DNA of 64,000 nucleotides from Sphingobacterium sp. SGG-5 (GTDB lineage Bacteria > Bacteroidota > Bacteroidia > Sphingobacteriales > Sphingobacteriaceae), in the NCBI RefSeq assembly GCF_011043525.1, contig NZ_JAAKGO010000012.1, positions 1-64,000 of the forward strand, read 5' to 3'. This document shows positions 41,110 through 49,194 of this stretch, one piece after another; position 1 is the first letter of the stretch; each line of letters opens with the position of its first letter. The notes under the pieces are model-generated. The model was not told where the DNA came from, did not search any database, and saw only the letters and a program-made list of their open reading frames with translations. The position numbers were made by a program, and so were the translations under genes.

Positions 41110-44100
41110 TTAAAATCCAACTTGTACACCCAAAAAATATGATTTCATCGCGGGGATGACGCCTACATTGGAAGTGGTATTGCTTCCTGTGACATAAAAT
41201 TCTGGATCATAGCCTGCAAACTTGGTAATTGTATACAAGTTGTTGGCCTGAAGGTACAATTTGGCCGACGACATTTTAACCGTGGACAGCCAACTCGCTG
41301 GCAGCTTGTAACTCAGGTTTATATTCTTCAAACGTATGTAGGATGCATCTTGCAGGTAGCGAGTAGACGCCAGATCTCCCCGCGCATGCCCACCTCGCTC
41401 CGCTGCGCCGTTGACTGGTCTCGGTACCGATGTGATCTGTCCTTCCGTCGTCCATCGATTGTCATAATACCAAGCCATGCCATTGATCTGCGAGTCGCCT
41501 TTACGAGAAAGGTTCCTCGCAAAATTATCGTAGAATACCCGACCATAGTCGTATTGGAAAAACATCGATAAGGATACACCTTTATAGTCAAACGTATTCG
41601 TCCAGCCACCATAAAAATCAGGCAACTCATTGGGTAGTCCGTGAGGTGCATAGTCGCCAATCTCCATCGTACCGGGTGTATAGGTAAGGTTACCTTCTGC
41701 ATCATACCATACAGGTCTACCCGTGGCCGAGTATACGCCCGCATACTGGGGAAGAACAAATGTTCGCAACGAATATCCTACACGAACGGTGTTATCTCCC
41801 GGCAGCACTGTAAGGTTATCGTATAAATGCGTTACCTTGTTACGTTGGAAAGAGATATTAAAATTACTTGTCCATTTAAAATCACGTGCACGTAGCAGGT
41901 GAGCACCTAGTTCAAACTCCAAACCTTGGTTTTTAACTTCCCCTAAGTTTTCCGTAATCTCACTATATCCCGCAGCCCAAACAATGGGCTTGCTAAGCAA
42001 CAAATCCTTACTGATGCGATGATATGCTTCTATACTACCAAAAATCCTTGAACTGAACAACGTATAATCAATACCGACGTTTGTCGTCGCATTCCGTTCC
42101 CACCTTAACCTGGAGTTACCCATGGAGTTCGCCTGAATACCTGCCTCGCCATCATAGGTCACCCCTCCACCATATAAGGATCTGGATGCGAAGTTGTCAA
42201 TCTGATCATTTCCTGTCTCGCCGTAGCCTATACGCAGCTTCAACTGATTTATCAAGGTCTTGTTCTTGATGAAATCTTCTCGGGCAATATCCCAGCCCGC
42301 AGAGATAGCGGGGAAAAGACCAAATTTATTATTGGCTCCAAAACGTGAGGATCCGTCATACCGGAGGATAGCCGACAACATGTATTTACTGTTAAACGTA
42401 TAGTTGGTCTGCACGAAACTCCCCAATCGCTTTACCCCGGTCCACGAACCGGTTCCGGAAACGATGGTTGCCGCAGAAGCCAATTGCTTGAACATATGGT
42501 TGGGAAAACCTTCTCCCCGTACATTACCCGTCTGATTTTCATATGTCCTGTATTCTATTCCGGCTAAGGTATTGAGCGTATGCCCATCCGGTAAACGGGG
42601 AGTATAATGCAGAACATGAGAAGTAGTAAACGTTTTAGGCTTATCGTAGTATTCAATCAAAATACCGTCGCGGGCATTACCGTCTATCGCTCTTGGATCG
42701 TAGTACATACGTGCCGTGATATCCCGATAGTCTAATCCTACAAGTCCTTTATAAGTTAAATTATTAAGTATTTTATAATTCAGCTGAAGGTTACCAAAAA
42801 GGCTATTATTTTTCTCTAATGCCTCGTTAAGCTCCGTAGAGTGCAAGGTATGCCGTGTAAACGTACCGGGGAATCCGGACAACGAGAAGTTGTAGGAACC
42901 ATCTTCATTATATATAGGAATAAAAGGTAAAATCATCGGATTTGCATAACTCGGTGCTGAAAATTGAGTTGTTGTACCCGTAGCTCCCAATGGGCCATGT
43001 TGGTTGACCGAAGCGATATTTACCGTACTCAAAATCTCTATTCTATCCGTAATCTTATTTCCATAATTCAGGTTCATGGTCCCTCGGGTAAAATCAGACC
43101 CCACGATGCTACCCTCTGTGTCTTCCCAACTTCCAGAAATACGGTAAGAAGACCGATCACTACCACCCGATAGCGCTAGATCGTATTTATTGCTCGTACC
43201 ATCCGTATACGCAGCCTTTTGCCAATCATAGGTTGGCATGGCCGCAATCTCGTCAAGTGTTGTCGTACTAGGAAAACGTGATTGAGAAAAAACAGATTCC
43301 CAAGCCTGCTGACCTGTCCATGTGGGATTATAGTTCTTGAACGCCTCAAATCTGGCGTTTAAGTATTCCTGGCTATTCATGAGGTCCAATAATCGAATAG
43401 GCGTCGTGATCCCAGTACGATAACCCAAATCCACTTTTACTTTACCTGCTTTCCCTTTCTTTGTCGTAATCAACACGACACCATTTGCAGCCTGTGCTCC
43501 ATATACCGAAGCAGCTGCTGCATCTTTTAATACTTCTATAGATTCGATATCGTCTGGATTGATATTGGCCAACGGGTTAGCTGAAACCAATGTAGACATA
43601 TTATTATTGTCCACAATCATCCCATCCACTATATAGATAGGTTCTGTACCTGCGGAAATAGAACCAGGGCCTCGAACTTCCACCTTGATAGCAGCACCGG
43701 GCACGCCTACACGAGATTGCACATTGACCCCGGACATACGGCCTTGCATCGCCTGGTCCAACGTAACCGCATTGGCCGACTCGATATCCTCAGCACTGAT
43801 GGATGCGATAGAGCCTGTAATCTCCCTTTTCTTTTGGGTGGCATACCCCGTGACGATGACCTCGTCCAGTTCAGCCTCATCGACAATCATGACAATACTC
43901 GTTCCCGTTATTTTCTGTACACGCACACGCTGTCGACCATACCCCAATAGGCGAATAGACAGCATATCACCAACATGGCCCGATATCTCAAAAAAACCAT
44001 CTGAATTTGTACGTGTGGCGACCTGATTGCGTTCATTGAGGACTGTCACTCCGTCCAAACGGTTACCTTTTGCATCGCTTACCCATCCCTGTACTTTGTC

Positions 44101-44514
44101 CTCTTGTACAGAGGAAGTTCCTCGACTGCTTCTAACGGATGACGACTGATTATTCGGCATTTTTTCTACCAAGACCAACCTCTTTTCCGTCAATTTGTAG
44201 TCGATTGGCTGATCTTTAAAAGCCATGTCCAATAGTTGCTCTATTGGCTTAGCCTTGACATGGATCGTTACAGGATGGGTTTTTGCCAACATACCCTGAT
44301 TATAAAGCACATTTAAGACAGTCTTATCTTCCACCGCTTTTAAGACAGTAGCAAGTGGAACATTCTTTCCGGAAAAATCCAACAATTGGGCGCTTGCGAC
44401 CAAGTGGGATAGGCTAAAGCACGCCATGAAAAACACACAGCGGTACTTGAAACGTGTACCGACCCTAGGTATGGTAACACGTCTACACAAGATGAATTGT
44501 GGTAATAGCTTCAT
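41110..44514 (-). CDS. SusC/RagA TonB-dependent transporter with STN signalling domain (PUL3)
   Basis: 1134 residues. After the signal peptide an STN (secretin/TonB N-terminal) domain spans about 45-115 (LLDFSGKNVPLATVLKAVED, IEQLLDMAFKDQPIDYKL). A CarboxypepD_reg-like domain follows (VQGWVSDAKGNRLDGVTVL), then the plug with IEVLKDAAAASVYGAQAANG, and the barrel ends FLGVQVGF. The STN domain is the contact used by transducing receptors to signal to FecR. It fits exactly with the FecR gene 70 nt upstream and the ECF sigma before it. Ligand arrival is therefore expected to switch on its own operon. Confidence 0.95.
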   Translation of the reverse strand: MKLLPQFILCRRVTIPRVGTRFKYRCVFFMACFSLSHLVASAQLLDFSGKNVPLATVLKAVEDKTVLNVLYNQGMLAKTHPVTIHVKAKPIEQLLDMAFKDQPIDYKLTEKRLVLVEKMPNNQSSSVRSSRGTSSVQEDKVQGWVSDAKGNRLDGVTVLNERNQVATRTNSDGFFEISGHVGDMLSIRLLGYGRQRVRVQKITGTSIVMIVDEAELDEVIVTGYATQKKREITGSIASISAEDIESANAVTLDQAMQGRMSGVNVQSRVGVPGAAIKVEVRGPGSISAGTEPIYIVDGMIVDNNNMSTLVSANPLANINPDDIESIEVLKDAAAASVYGAQAANGVVLITTKKGKAGKVKVDLGYRTGITTPIRLLDLMNSQEYLNARFEAFKNYNPTWTGQQAWESVFSQSRFPSTTTLDEIAAMPTYDWQKAAYTDGTSNKYDLALSGGSDRSSYRISGSWEDTEGSIVGSDFTRGTMNLNYGNKITDRIEILSTVNIASVNQHGPLGATGTTTQFSAPSYANPMILPFIPIYNEDGSYNFSLSGFPGTFTRHTLHSTELNEALEKNNSLFGNLQLNYKILNNLTYKGLVGLDYRDITARMYYDPRAIDGNARDGILIEYYDKPKTFTTSHVLHYTPRLPDGHTLNTLAGIEYRTYENQTGNVRGEGFPNHMFKQLASAATIVSGTGSWTGVKRLGSFVQTNYTFNSKYMLSAILRYDGSSRFGANNKFGLFPAISAGWDIAREDFIKNKTLINQLKLRIGYGETGNDQIDNFASRSLYGGGVTYDGEAGIQANSMGNSRLRWERNATTNVGIDYTLFSSRIFGSIEAYHRISKDLLLSKPIVWAAGYSEITENLGEVKNQGLEFELGAHLLRARDFKWTSNFNISFQRNKVTHLYDNLTVLPGDNTVRVGYSLRTFVLPQYAGVYSATGRPVWYDAEGNLTYTPGTMEIGDYAPHGLPNELPDFYGGWTNTFDYKGVSLSMFFQYDYGRVFYDNFARNLSRKGDSQINGMAWYYDNRWTTEGQITSVPRPVNGAAERGGHARGDLASTRYLQDASYIRLKNINLSYKLPASWLSTVKMSSAKLYLQANNLYTITKFAGYDPEFYVTGSNTTSNVGVIPAMKSYFLGVQVGF

Positions 44515-44583
44515 TAGTGATAGGGTTATGTGTACTTACTAAAAAACCGACGATCCATCACCCCGAAGCAGGTAAGAAAATTT

Positions 44584-45666
44584 TCACTTTTTTTGACGAA
44601 CGATTAAAATATTGTTTTTCAATACACTATAAAACCCCGCATCTTCCAACAGTCGCAGCAATTCATCTATAGAAGACCGTTGATCAAACTTCATGGTATA
44701 GCGTTGAGAAGCCAAGCTCGGATCTAAGTCCAGACCTATCTCATACCACCTTGTCGTCTTCTGAAGGATATCCACTAAAGGTTGATCTCTAAACTGCAGG
44801 TACCCGTTGGTCCACGCCACCACAGCAGACGCATCTATCTTCTTCACATCATAAGGGCGACCATTACCTCTAAATATGGCTTGTTGGTCGGGTTCAAGTT
44901 CTTGAACGTTTCCTTCTGCTTTTAAACGTACGGAGCCTTCCAACAAAGTCGTGACAATCCCATCTTCAGCAGAATAACTGTTGACATTGAACTTTGTCCC
45001 TAATACCTCTATTAACTGGTTATTGGTTTTGACCCTAAAAGGTCGTTGGCTTTCATGTGCCACCTCAAAATATACTTCCCCCTGTACGATTACCTCCCGA
45101 TAATCTCGTTCGAATGCACTCGGAAAACTAATAGATGACTTCGCATTCATCCATACCTTGGTACCATCCTCTAAAATAATCTTATACGTCCTGCCTGAAG
45201 GTGTTTCTATCGATTGCGATACCGGTGACTGTTTATGTTCGGAAGTGGCTGGTAGGTACATCAATAGATTTTCATCACCTTGCACGCCATACTCCTTTTG
45301 AAACTGGGCATTTAAACGATCCAAAGATACGATCCGGCCGTCCGCCAACTTCAGTATAGGCGCGTCAGACGTTGCTTCGACAGCTCTGTCGGCCAATATA
45401 CCGGAGGCCGTATTCCTGCCCGTGGGTTGCCACCAATAGTATCCAATCGCCACTATCGTTAAAAAAACAGCTGCGACAGAACCCCATACACCCCACTTGA
45501 CACGACCAGGATTTTTTGTGGTCTGAAAATCTTCTGTCATCGTCTGCATTAATACATCATTAAGTTTACCCTCGGCAAGCAATTGATGATATACAGCTAA
45601 CTCTTCTTTGGAAAGAGTACGTTGTTTATAGCCGTCTATGAGTTTTTTGTAGAACACTGTATCCAT
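44584..45666 (-). CDS. FecR family anti-sigma factor (PUL3)
   Basis: A 360-residue protein. The cytoplasmic N-terminus (about 1-58) binds the sigma factor. One TM helix lies at about 60-78 (GVWGSVAAVFLTIVAIGYYW). The periplasmic FecR domain (about 155-255) has the hallmark VLGTKFNVNSY and TTLLEGSVRL. A C-terminal DUF4974-like domain (about 285-355) contains LQFRDQPLVDILQKTTRWY. It starts 8 nt after the sigma gene and is followed by the STN-type SusC gene, the standard cell-surface signalling cassette. It is full-length, unlike the reduced anti-sigma at 13415-14077. Confidence 0.93.
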   Translation of the reverse strand: MDTVFYKKLIDGYKQRTLSKEELAVYHQLLAEGKLNDVLMQTMTEDFQTTKNPGRVKWGVWGSVAAVFLTIVAIGYYWWQPTGRNTASGILADRAVEATSDAPILKLADGRIVSLDRLNAQFQKEYGVQGDENLLMYLPATSEHKQSPVSQSIETPSGRTYKIILEDGTKVWMNAKSSISFPSAFERDYREVIVQGEVYFEVAHESQRPFRVKTNNQLIEVLGTKFNVNSYSAEDGIVTTLLEGSVRLKAEGNVQELEPDQQAIFRGNGRPYDVKKIDASAVVAWTNGYLQFRDQPLVDILQKTTRWYEIGLDLDPSLASQRYTMKFDQRSSIDELLRLLEDAGFYSVLKNNILIVRQKK

Positions 45667-45674
45667 ATGGTGAT

Positions 45675-46271
45675 CTATTTAAATATTATGACACCTATAA
45701 TAGATATGATAGACGTCATATGGGACGACGAAATGTTAAACACCACCATAACTTCGGCCTTTAGCTTTTTCATTGTCAGCACCATATGATGCTTGACCGT
45801 ATCCTTAGAAATACCCAGTTGACCCGCCACCTCGTCATAGGTCATTTCCTCCTGCCTACACAATTGGAATATTCTTCTCGATCGTTCGGGAAGCCTTTGC
45901 AGGCACTTGTCCAAAAACTCAGCATACTCCTTTTCCAGCACTTTTCGATCTATGACAAAATCTCCATCCTGAAACTCTCGAATCGTTCGCTCAACAAAAC
46001 GTTCATTCAAGCTATTGCGCTTAAGATAGTCAAATGTATGGTTGCGAGCCATCCTGAAAATATAGGCCTCCCAATTTTTGACTTTGTCCTCTAGGTCTTC
46101 CATCTTCTCAAAAAGCTTGATAAATACGTCGTGCATTAAATCTTCTGCAAGCATAGGGCACGCGACGTAATTATATATATAGGCCTTTACCTGCTTAGAC
46201 AGTCGATCGTATAGCCTATCGTAATTTTTTTGCGGATTGCGGATTCTCGATTTGGAAAAAAAAGGACGCAT
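45675..46271 (-). CDS. ECF RNA polymerase sigma-70 factor, FecI-like (PUL3)
   Basis: 198 residues. Region 2 is seen in CPMLAEDLMHDVFIKLFEKM and WEAYIFRMARNHTFDYLKRN; region 4 is LPERSRRIFQLCRQEEMTYD followed by GISKDTVKHHMVLTMKKLK. It is the first gene of the PUL3 operon and directly precedes fecR. A near-match to the -7 consensus (TATCTTTA) lies upstream on the minus strand. An additional hydrophobic C-terminal tail (SIISIIGVIIF) is a common feature of this Bacteroidota expansion family. Confidence 0.92.
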   Translation of the reverse strand: MRPFFSKSRIRNPQKNYDRLYDRLSKQVKAYIYNYVACPMLAEDLMHDVFIKLFEKMEDLEDKVKNWEAYIFRMARNHTFDYLKRNSLNERFVERTIREFQDGDFVIDRKVLEKEYAEFLDKCLQRLPERSRRIFQLCRQEEMTYDEVAGQLGISKDTVKHHMVLTMKKLKAEVMVVFNISSSHMTSIISIIGVIIFK

Positions 46272-46392
46272 ATAGTTATTTTAATTACTTTTGGTTAGAA
46301 ATAACGTATTTGCGATAAAGATAATAAAATATAAAAGATAGCAACATAATTTGTGCCCCTTGTGAGTCAGGATATATGAAGTAATTTTTTCT

Positions 46393-46400
46393 TACTTTTG
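46393..46400 (+). promoter_or_regulatory. -7 element of the rsmA promoter
   Basis: TACTTTTG is an exact TAnnTTTG match, 7 nt before the rsmA ATG. Transcription would begin at or within a few bases of the start codon. Confidence 0.55.
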
Positions 46401-46407
46401 ACCTACG

Positions 46408-47187
46408 ATGAGTACGGTACGCGCGAAAAAACACCTGGGACAACATTTTCTAAACGATAAAAATGCAGCACAACGCATTGTTGACGCCTTAGATACCAGC
46501 ATAGGTTTCAAGCAGGTGCTTGAAGTAGGACCAGGCATGGGTGTCTTATCTGATTTTTTATTGCAGAATTCGGCCTATGAGACGTTTTTGATCGATGTGG
46601 ATGAAGAATCCATTGATTTTTTAGCTGATAAATATCCCGAGCTGGGCGAAAAATTGATCCATGGTGATTTCTTGACCTTAGACTTCAACCGTTATTTCGG
46701 CGATAAAATAGCGATTATAGGCAATTTTCCGTACAATATATCCTCTCAAATTCTCTTCAAGATCCTGGAGGAAAGACAACGTGTCGTGCAGATGGTGGGC
46801 ATGTTCCAAAAGGAAGTGGCCGAACGTTGTGTAGCAAAACCAGGCTCAAAGGAATACGGTATACTCAGTGTGTTCCTTCAAGCGTATTATGATGTTGAAT
46901 ATCTCTTCACAGTCAAAGCAGGGGCATTCAATCCCCCACCAAAAGTGCTCTCGGGTGTGATGCGTATGACGCGGAATGCGACAACGAGTCTGAACTGTGA
47001 CGAAAAACTGTTTTGGCGAGTCGTGAAGGCCGCATTCAATCAGCGTCGCAAAACATTACGCAATGCGCTTTCGGGAGTCATCGCAAAAGACAAAATGAGT
47101 GCCAATAAACTCTACGACCTCCGTGCCGAGCGTTTAAGCGTTGACGATTTTATCGTGCTCACCAATGAAATAAAAGAGGTATCTTGA
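46408..47187 (+). CDS. rsmA: 16S rRNA (adenine1518-N6/adenine1519-N6) dimethyltransferase
   Basis: 259 residues. The opening KKHLGQHFLNDKN is the KsgA/RsmA hallmark. SAM binding is by VLEVGPGMGVL, the catalytic motif IV is GNFPYNISSQI, and the C-terminal helical domain has AAFNQRRKTLRNAL. It dimethylates two adjacent adenosines in helix 45 of 16S rRNA late in small-subunit assembly. A dehydrogenase gene follows 7 nt after its stop. The promoter position suggests a leaderless or nearly leaderless messenger. Confidence 0.96.
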   Translation: MSTVRAKKHLGQHFLNDKNAAQRIVDALDTSIGFKQVLEVGPGMGVLSDFLLQNSAYETFLIDVDEESIDFLADKYPELGEKLIHGDFLTLDFNRYFGDKIAIIGNFPYNISSQILFKILEERQRVVQMVGMFQKEVAERCVAKPGSKEYGILSVFLQAYYDVEYLFTVKAGAFNPPPKVLSGVMRMTRNATTSLNCDEKLFWRVVKAAFNQRRKTLRNALSGVIAKDKMSANKLYDLRAERLSVDDFIVLTNEIKEVS

Positions 47188-47194
47188 TGCGTAA

Positions 47195-48124
47195 ATGATG
47201 AATATCCTAATTGTAGACGATGTACATGAAGTACTTTTAGAGCGATTTCAGAAAACTGGAATTACTTTTGATTACCGGCCGACAATCACCCGGCAGGAAG
47301 CCGAAGAGCTCATTCCACAGTATGCTGGCTTGGTCATTCGTTCCAAATTTCAGGTCGATCAAGCGTTCATTGACCTTGCGCCCAAACTACAGTTCATCGG
47401 CCGTGCGGGTGCCGGCATGGATAATATTGATGACATATACGCTGCGCAGCGGAACATCACGTTGATCAGTGCAAATGAAGGCAACCGCGACGCTGTAGGG
47501 GAGCATATGATAGGTATGCTGTTGAGTCTGATGAATAACCTCAATCGAAGTGACCGTCAGGTGCGCAACGGGAAATGGCTGCGCGAGGAAAATCGGGGCT
47601 ATGAGCTGAAGGGACGGACAGTAGCTTTAATCGGTTATGGGAACAACGGGCAAGCCATGGCGAAAAAACTTTCCGGCTTTGAGGTGCGTGTCATCGCTTA
47701 TGACAAATATAAGACGGGATTCAGTGATGCTTACGCGACTGATGTTTCCATGGAGGAGGTGGTGCGGCAAGCAGATATAGTAAGCTTTCATATACCATTG
47801 ACACGGGAGACGAAGGGTCTGGTAGACGATGAATATTTATTTCATTTTCGCAAACCGATATTCTTTTTGATGGGGGCACGTGGAGGAATTGCGCATATCC
47901 CGTCTGTTTTGAAATACATGGATCAAGGGAAGATATTAGGCGCTGCATTTGATGTCCTACCTGTGGAGAAGTTCCCTGCTTTGGCAGAACAGGATTGGTA
48001 CGAAAATCTGATTGCACGAGAAAATGTGATTTTGAGTCCGCATGTGGCGGGTTGGACTTTCGCCAGCTACTATAAACTATCCGATGTCCTAGCAACAAAG
48101 ATTATCGCCCATTTAAAAGGTTAG
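47195..48124 (+). CDS. D-2-hydroxyacid dehydrogenase family protein (SerA-like)
   Basis: 309 residues. The N-terminal flavodoxin-like half has AGLVIRSKFQVDQ and FIGRAGAGMDNID. The NAD-binding Rossmann half has GRTVALIGYGNNGQAMAKKL. The catalytic Arg lies in MGARGGIAHI, the Glu in DVLPVEKFP and the His in LSPHVAGWT, so the Arg-Glu-His triad is complete. Without an ACT domain it could be a short phosphoglycerate dehydrogenase or another 2-hydroxyacid dehydrogenase; the substrate cannot be fixed from motifs. It is co-transcribed with rsmA and ends 20 nt from the convergent UbiA-like gene. Confidence 0.88.
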   Translation: MMNILIVDDVHEVLLERFQKTGITFDYRPTITRQEAEELIPQYAGLVIRSKFQVDQAFIDLAPKLQFIGRAGAGMDNIDDIYAAQRNITLISANEGNRDAVGEHMIGMLLSLMNNLNRSDRQVRNGKWLREENRGYELKGRTVALIGYGNNGQAMAKKLSGFEVRVIAYDKYKTGFSDAYATDVSMEEVVRQADIVSFHIPLTRETKGLVDDEYLFHFRKPIFFLMGARGGIAHIPSVLKYMDQGKILGAAFDVLPVEKFPALAEQDWYENLIARENVILSPHVAGWTFASYYKLSDVLATKIIAHLKG

Positions 48125-48144
48125 GCACCGTTGCAAAAGATATT

Positions 48145-49017
48145 TTAGGACATAAAAACAGTAAAGGCATAGGTGACAACACATTGTACAATAAGTGCAA
48201 AATCCAATAGATAGACCTGATGGTATTTTCTAAGATCCTTAAAAATCAAAAAATACAACGCCAAAAATAGTAAGGCATTCGTTATAATCAATCCCCATTT
48301 AATAGCGAGCGCATAAGGAGAAAGGACAATCAGGATGGTATGCAATATAATCATCCCGTAACACGACAATATAGCCTTCCTTTCACCTATAATATGCGGG
48401 ATGGTCTTGAGGTGATAATACGAATCCTGTTCCATATCCCGAATATCAAAAGGAAGTGTACAGATGAGCAGGAAGAGTATTTTGATAAGTCCCAGATAAT
48501 TGGCTACCCACCAATCTATCGGCAATCCCTCCGCCCACAGCTCCACCACGGGCAGCCCCACGCTACTCAACGACCAGACAAGCGCAATATAAAATAACTT
48601 CACACCTGTAATCTGCCGCAAGCCTGTCCGCTTACCGTTGACTTTAAAGAAAGGAAAACTGTAGGAAATACTTACTGTCCCCACAAACAATAAATAAGCC
48701 CAGGTGTAAGGATGAACCTGAGATAAGCTATAAAGCATTAATCCTAAAGCCAACGCGCTACATACCCAAAACAAACCCATATGATTAAAAACCCATCTTG
48801 TCCGTTCATACGGTGAACGATTTGGATTTTTAGGTTTCGACAGATACAGACTAAAGTTGTACAATAGCAATGTAGAGGAACCCTCGATCAGCAAAATATA
48901 AAGATTAGCCTGTTCTCCTAAAATAATATAGGTCAGATAACATTGCGCAAGTGCCGCAAATGCAATCAGCATATTCGTAAAAATCAAGAAACGATAAAGC
49001 GGTCGAAGTCTCTTCAT
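48145..49017 (-). CDS. UbiA-like prenyltransferase family membrane protein, atypical
   Basis: About 290 residues from the ATG at 49017; the frame extends to a TTG at 49053, which is less likely. Eight or so hydrophobic helices fill the protein. The second aspartate-rich motif of UbiA enzymes is present (TLPFDIRDMEQDSYYHLKTI, followed by GERKA). The first motif (NDxxDxxxD) is not; the equivalent loop reads LLLYNFSLYLSKPKNPNRSP. Prenyltransfer normally needs both motifs to hold Mg-diphosphate, so the protein may use another chemistry or be a non-canonical member. It is a single gene between two convergent or divergent neighbours. Confidence 0.6.
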   Translation of the reverse strand: MKRLRPLYRFLIFTNMLIAFAALAQCYLTYIILGEQANLYILLIEGSSTLLLYNFSLYLSKPKNPNRSPYERTRWVFNHMGLFWVCSALALGLMLYSLSQVHPYTWAYLLFVGTVSISYSFPFFKVNGKRTGLRQITGVKLFYIALVWSLSSVGLPVVELWAEGLPIDWWVANYLGLIKILFLLICTLPFDIRDMEQDSYYHLKTIPHIIGERKAILSCYGMIILHTILIVLSPYALAIKWGLIITNALLFLALYFLIFKDLRKYHQVYLLDFALIVQCVVTYAFTVFMS

Positions 49018-49110
49018 GCCATAAAATCCAACGCTATTTACTTCACGAAGCAAATAAAAAATTAGTAAATAATGGCAAAAAAAATTAAATTAGCCCTAGC
49101 AAATTTAAAC

Positions 49111-49149
49111 TTTCGGATTGAAATAAATAAATGTCCGAAATAAATAAAT
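49111..49149 (+). promoter_or_regulatory. Inverted and direct repeats upstream of acs
   Basis: TTTCGGA (49111-49117) and TCCGAAA (49134-49140) form a 7-bp inverted repeat with a 16-nt spacer. Two direct copies of GAAATAAATAAAT (49120-49132, 49137-49149) overlap it. It lies 45-85 nt before the acs start, a suitable place for an operator. It may bind a regulator of acetate metabolism; no protein can be named. Confidence 0.35.
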
Positions 49150-49194
49150 TTTGATATTTTTTAATGTAGACCTATAAAATTTTTAAAGCAAAAC

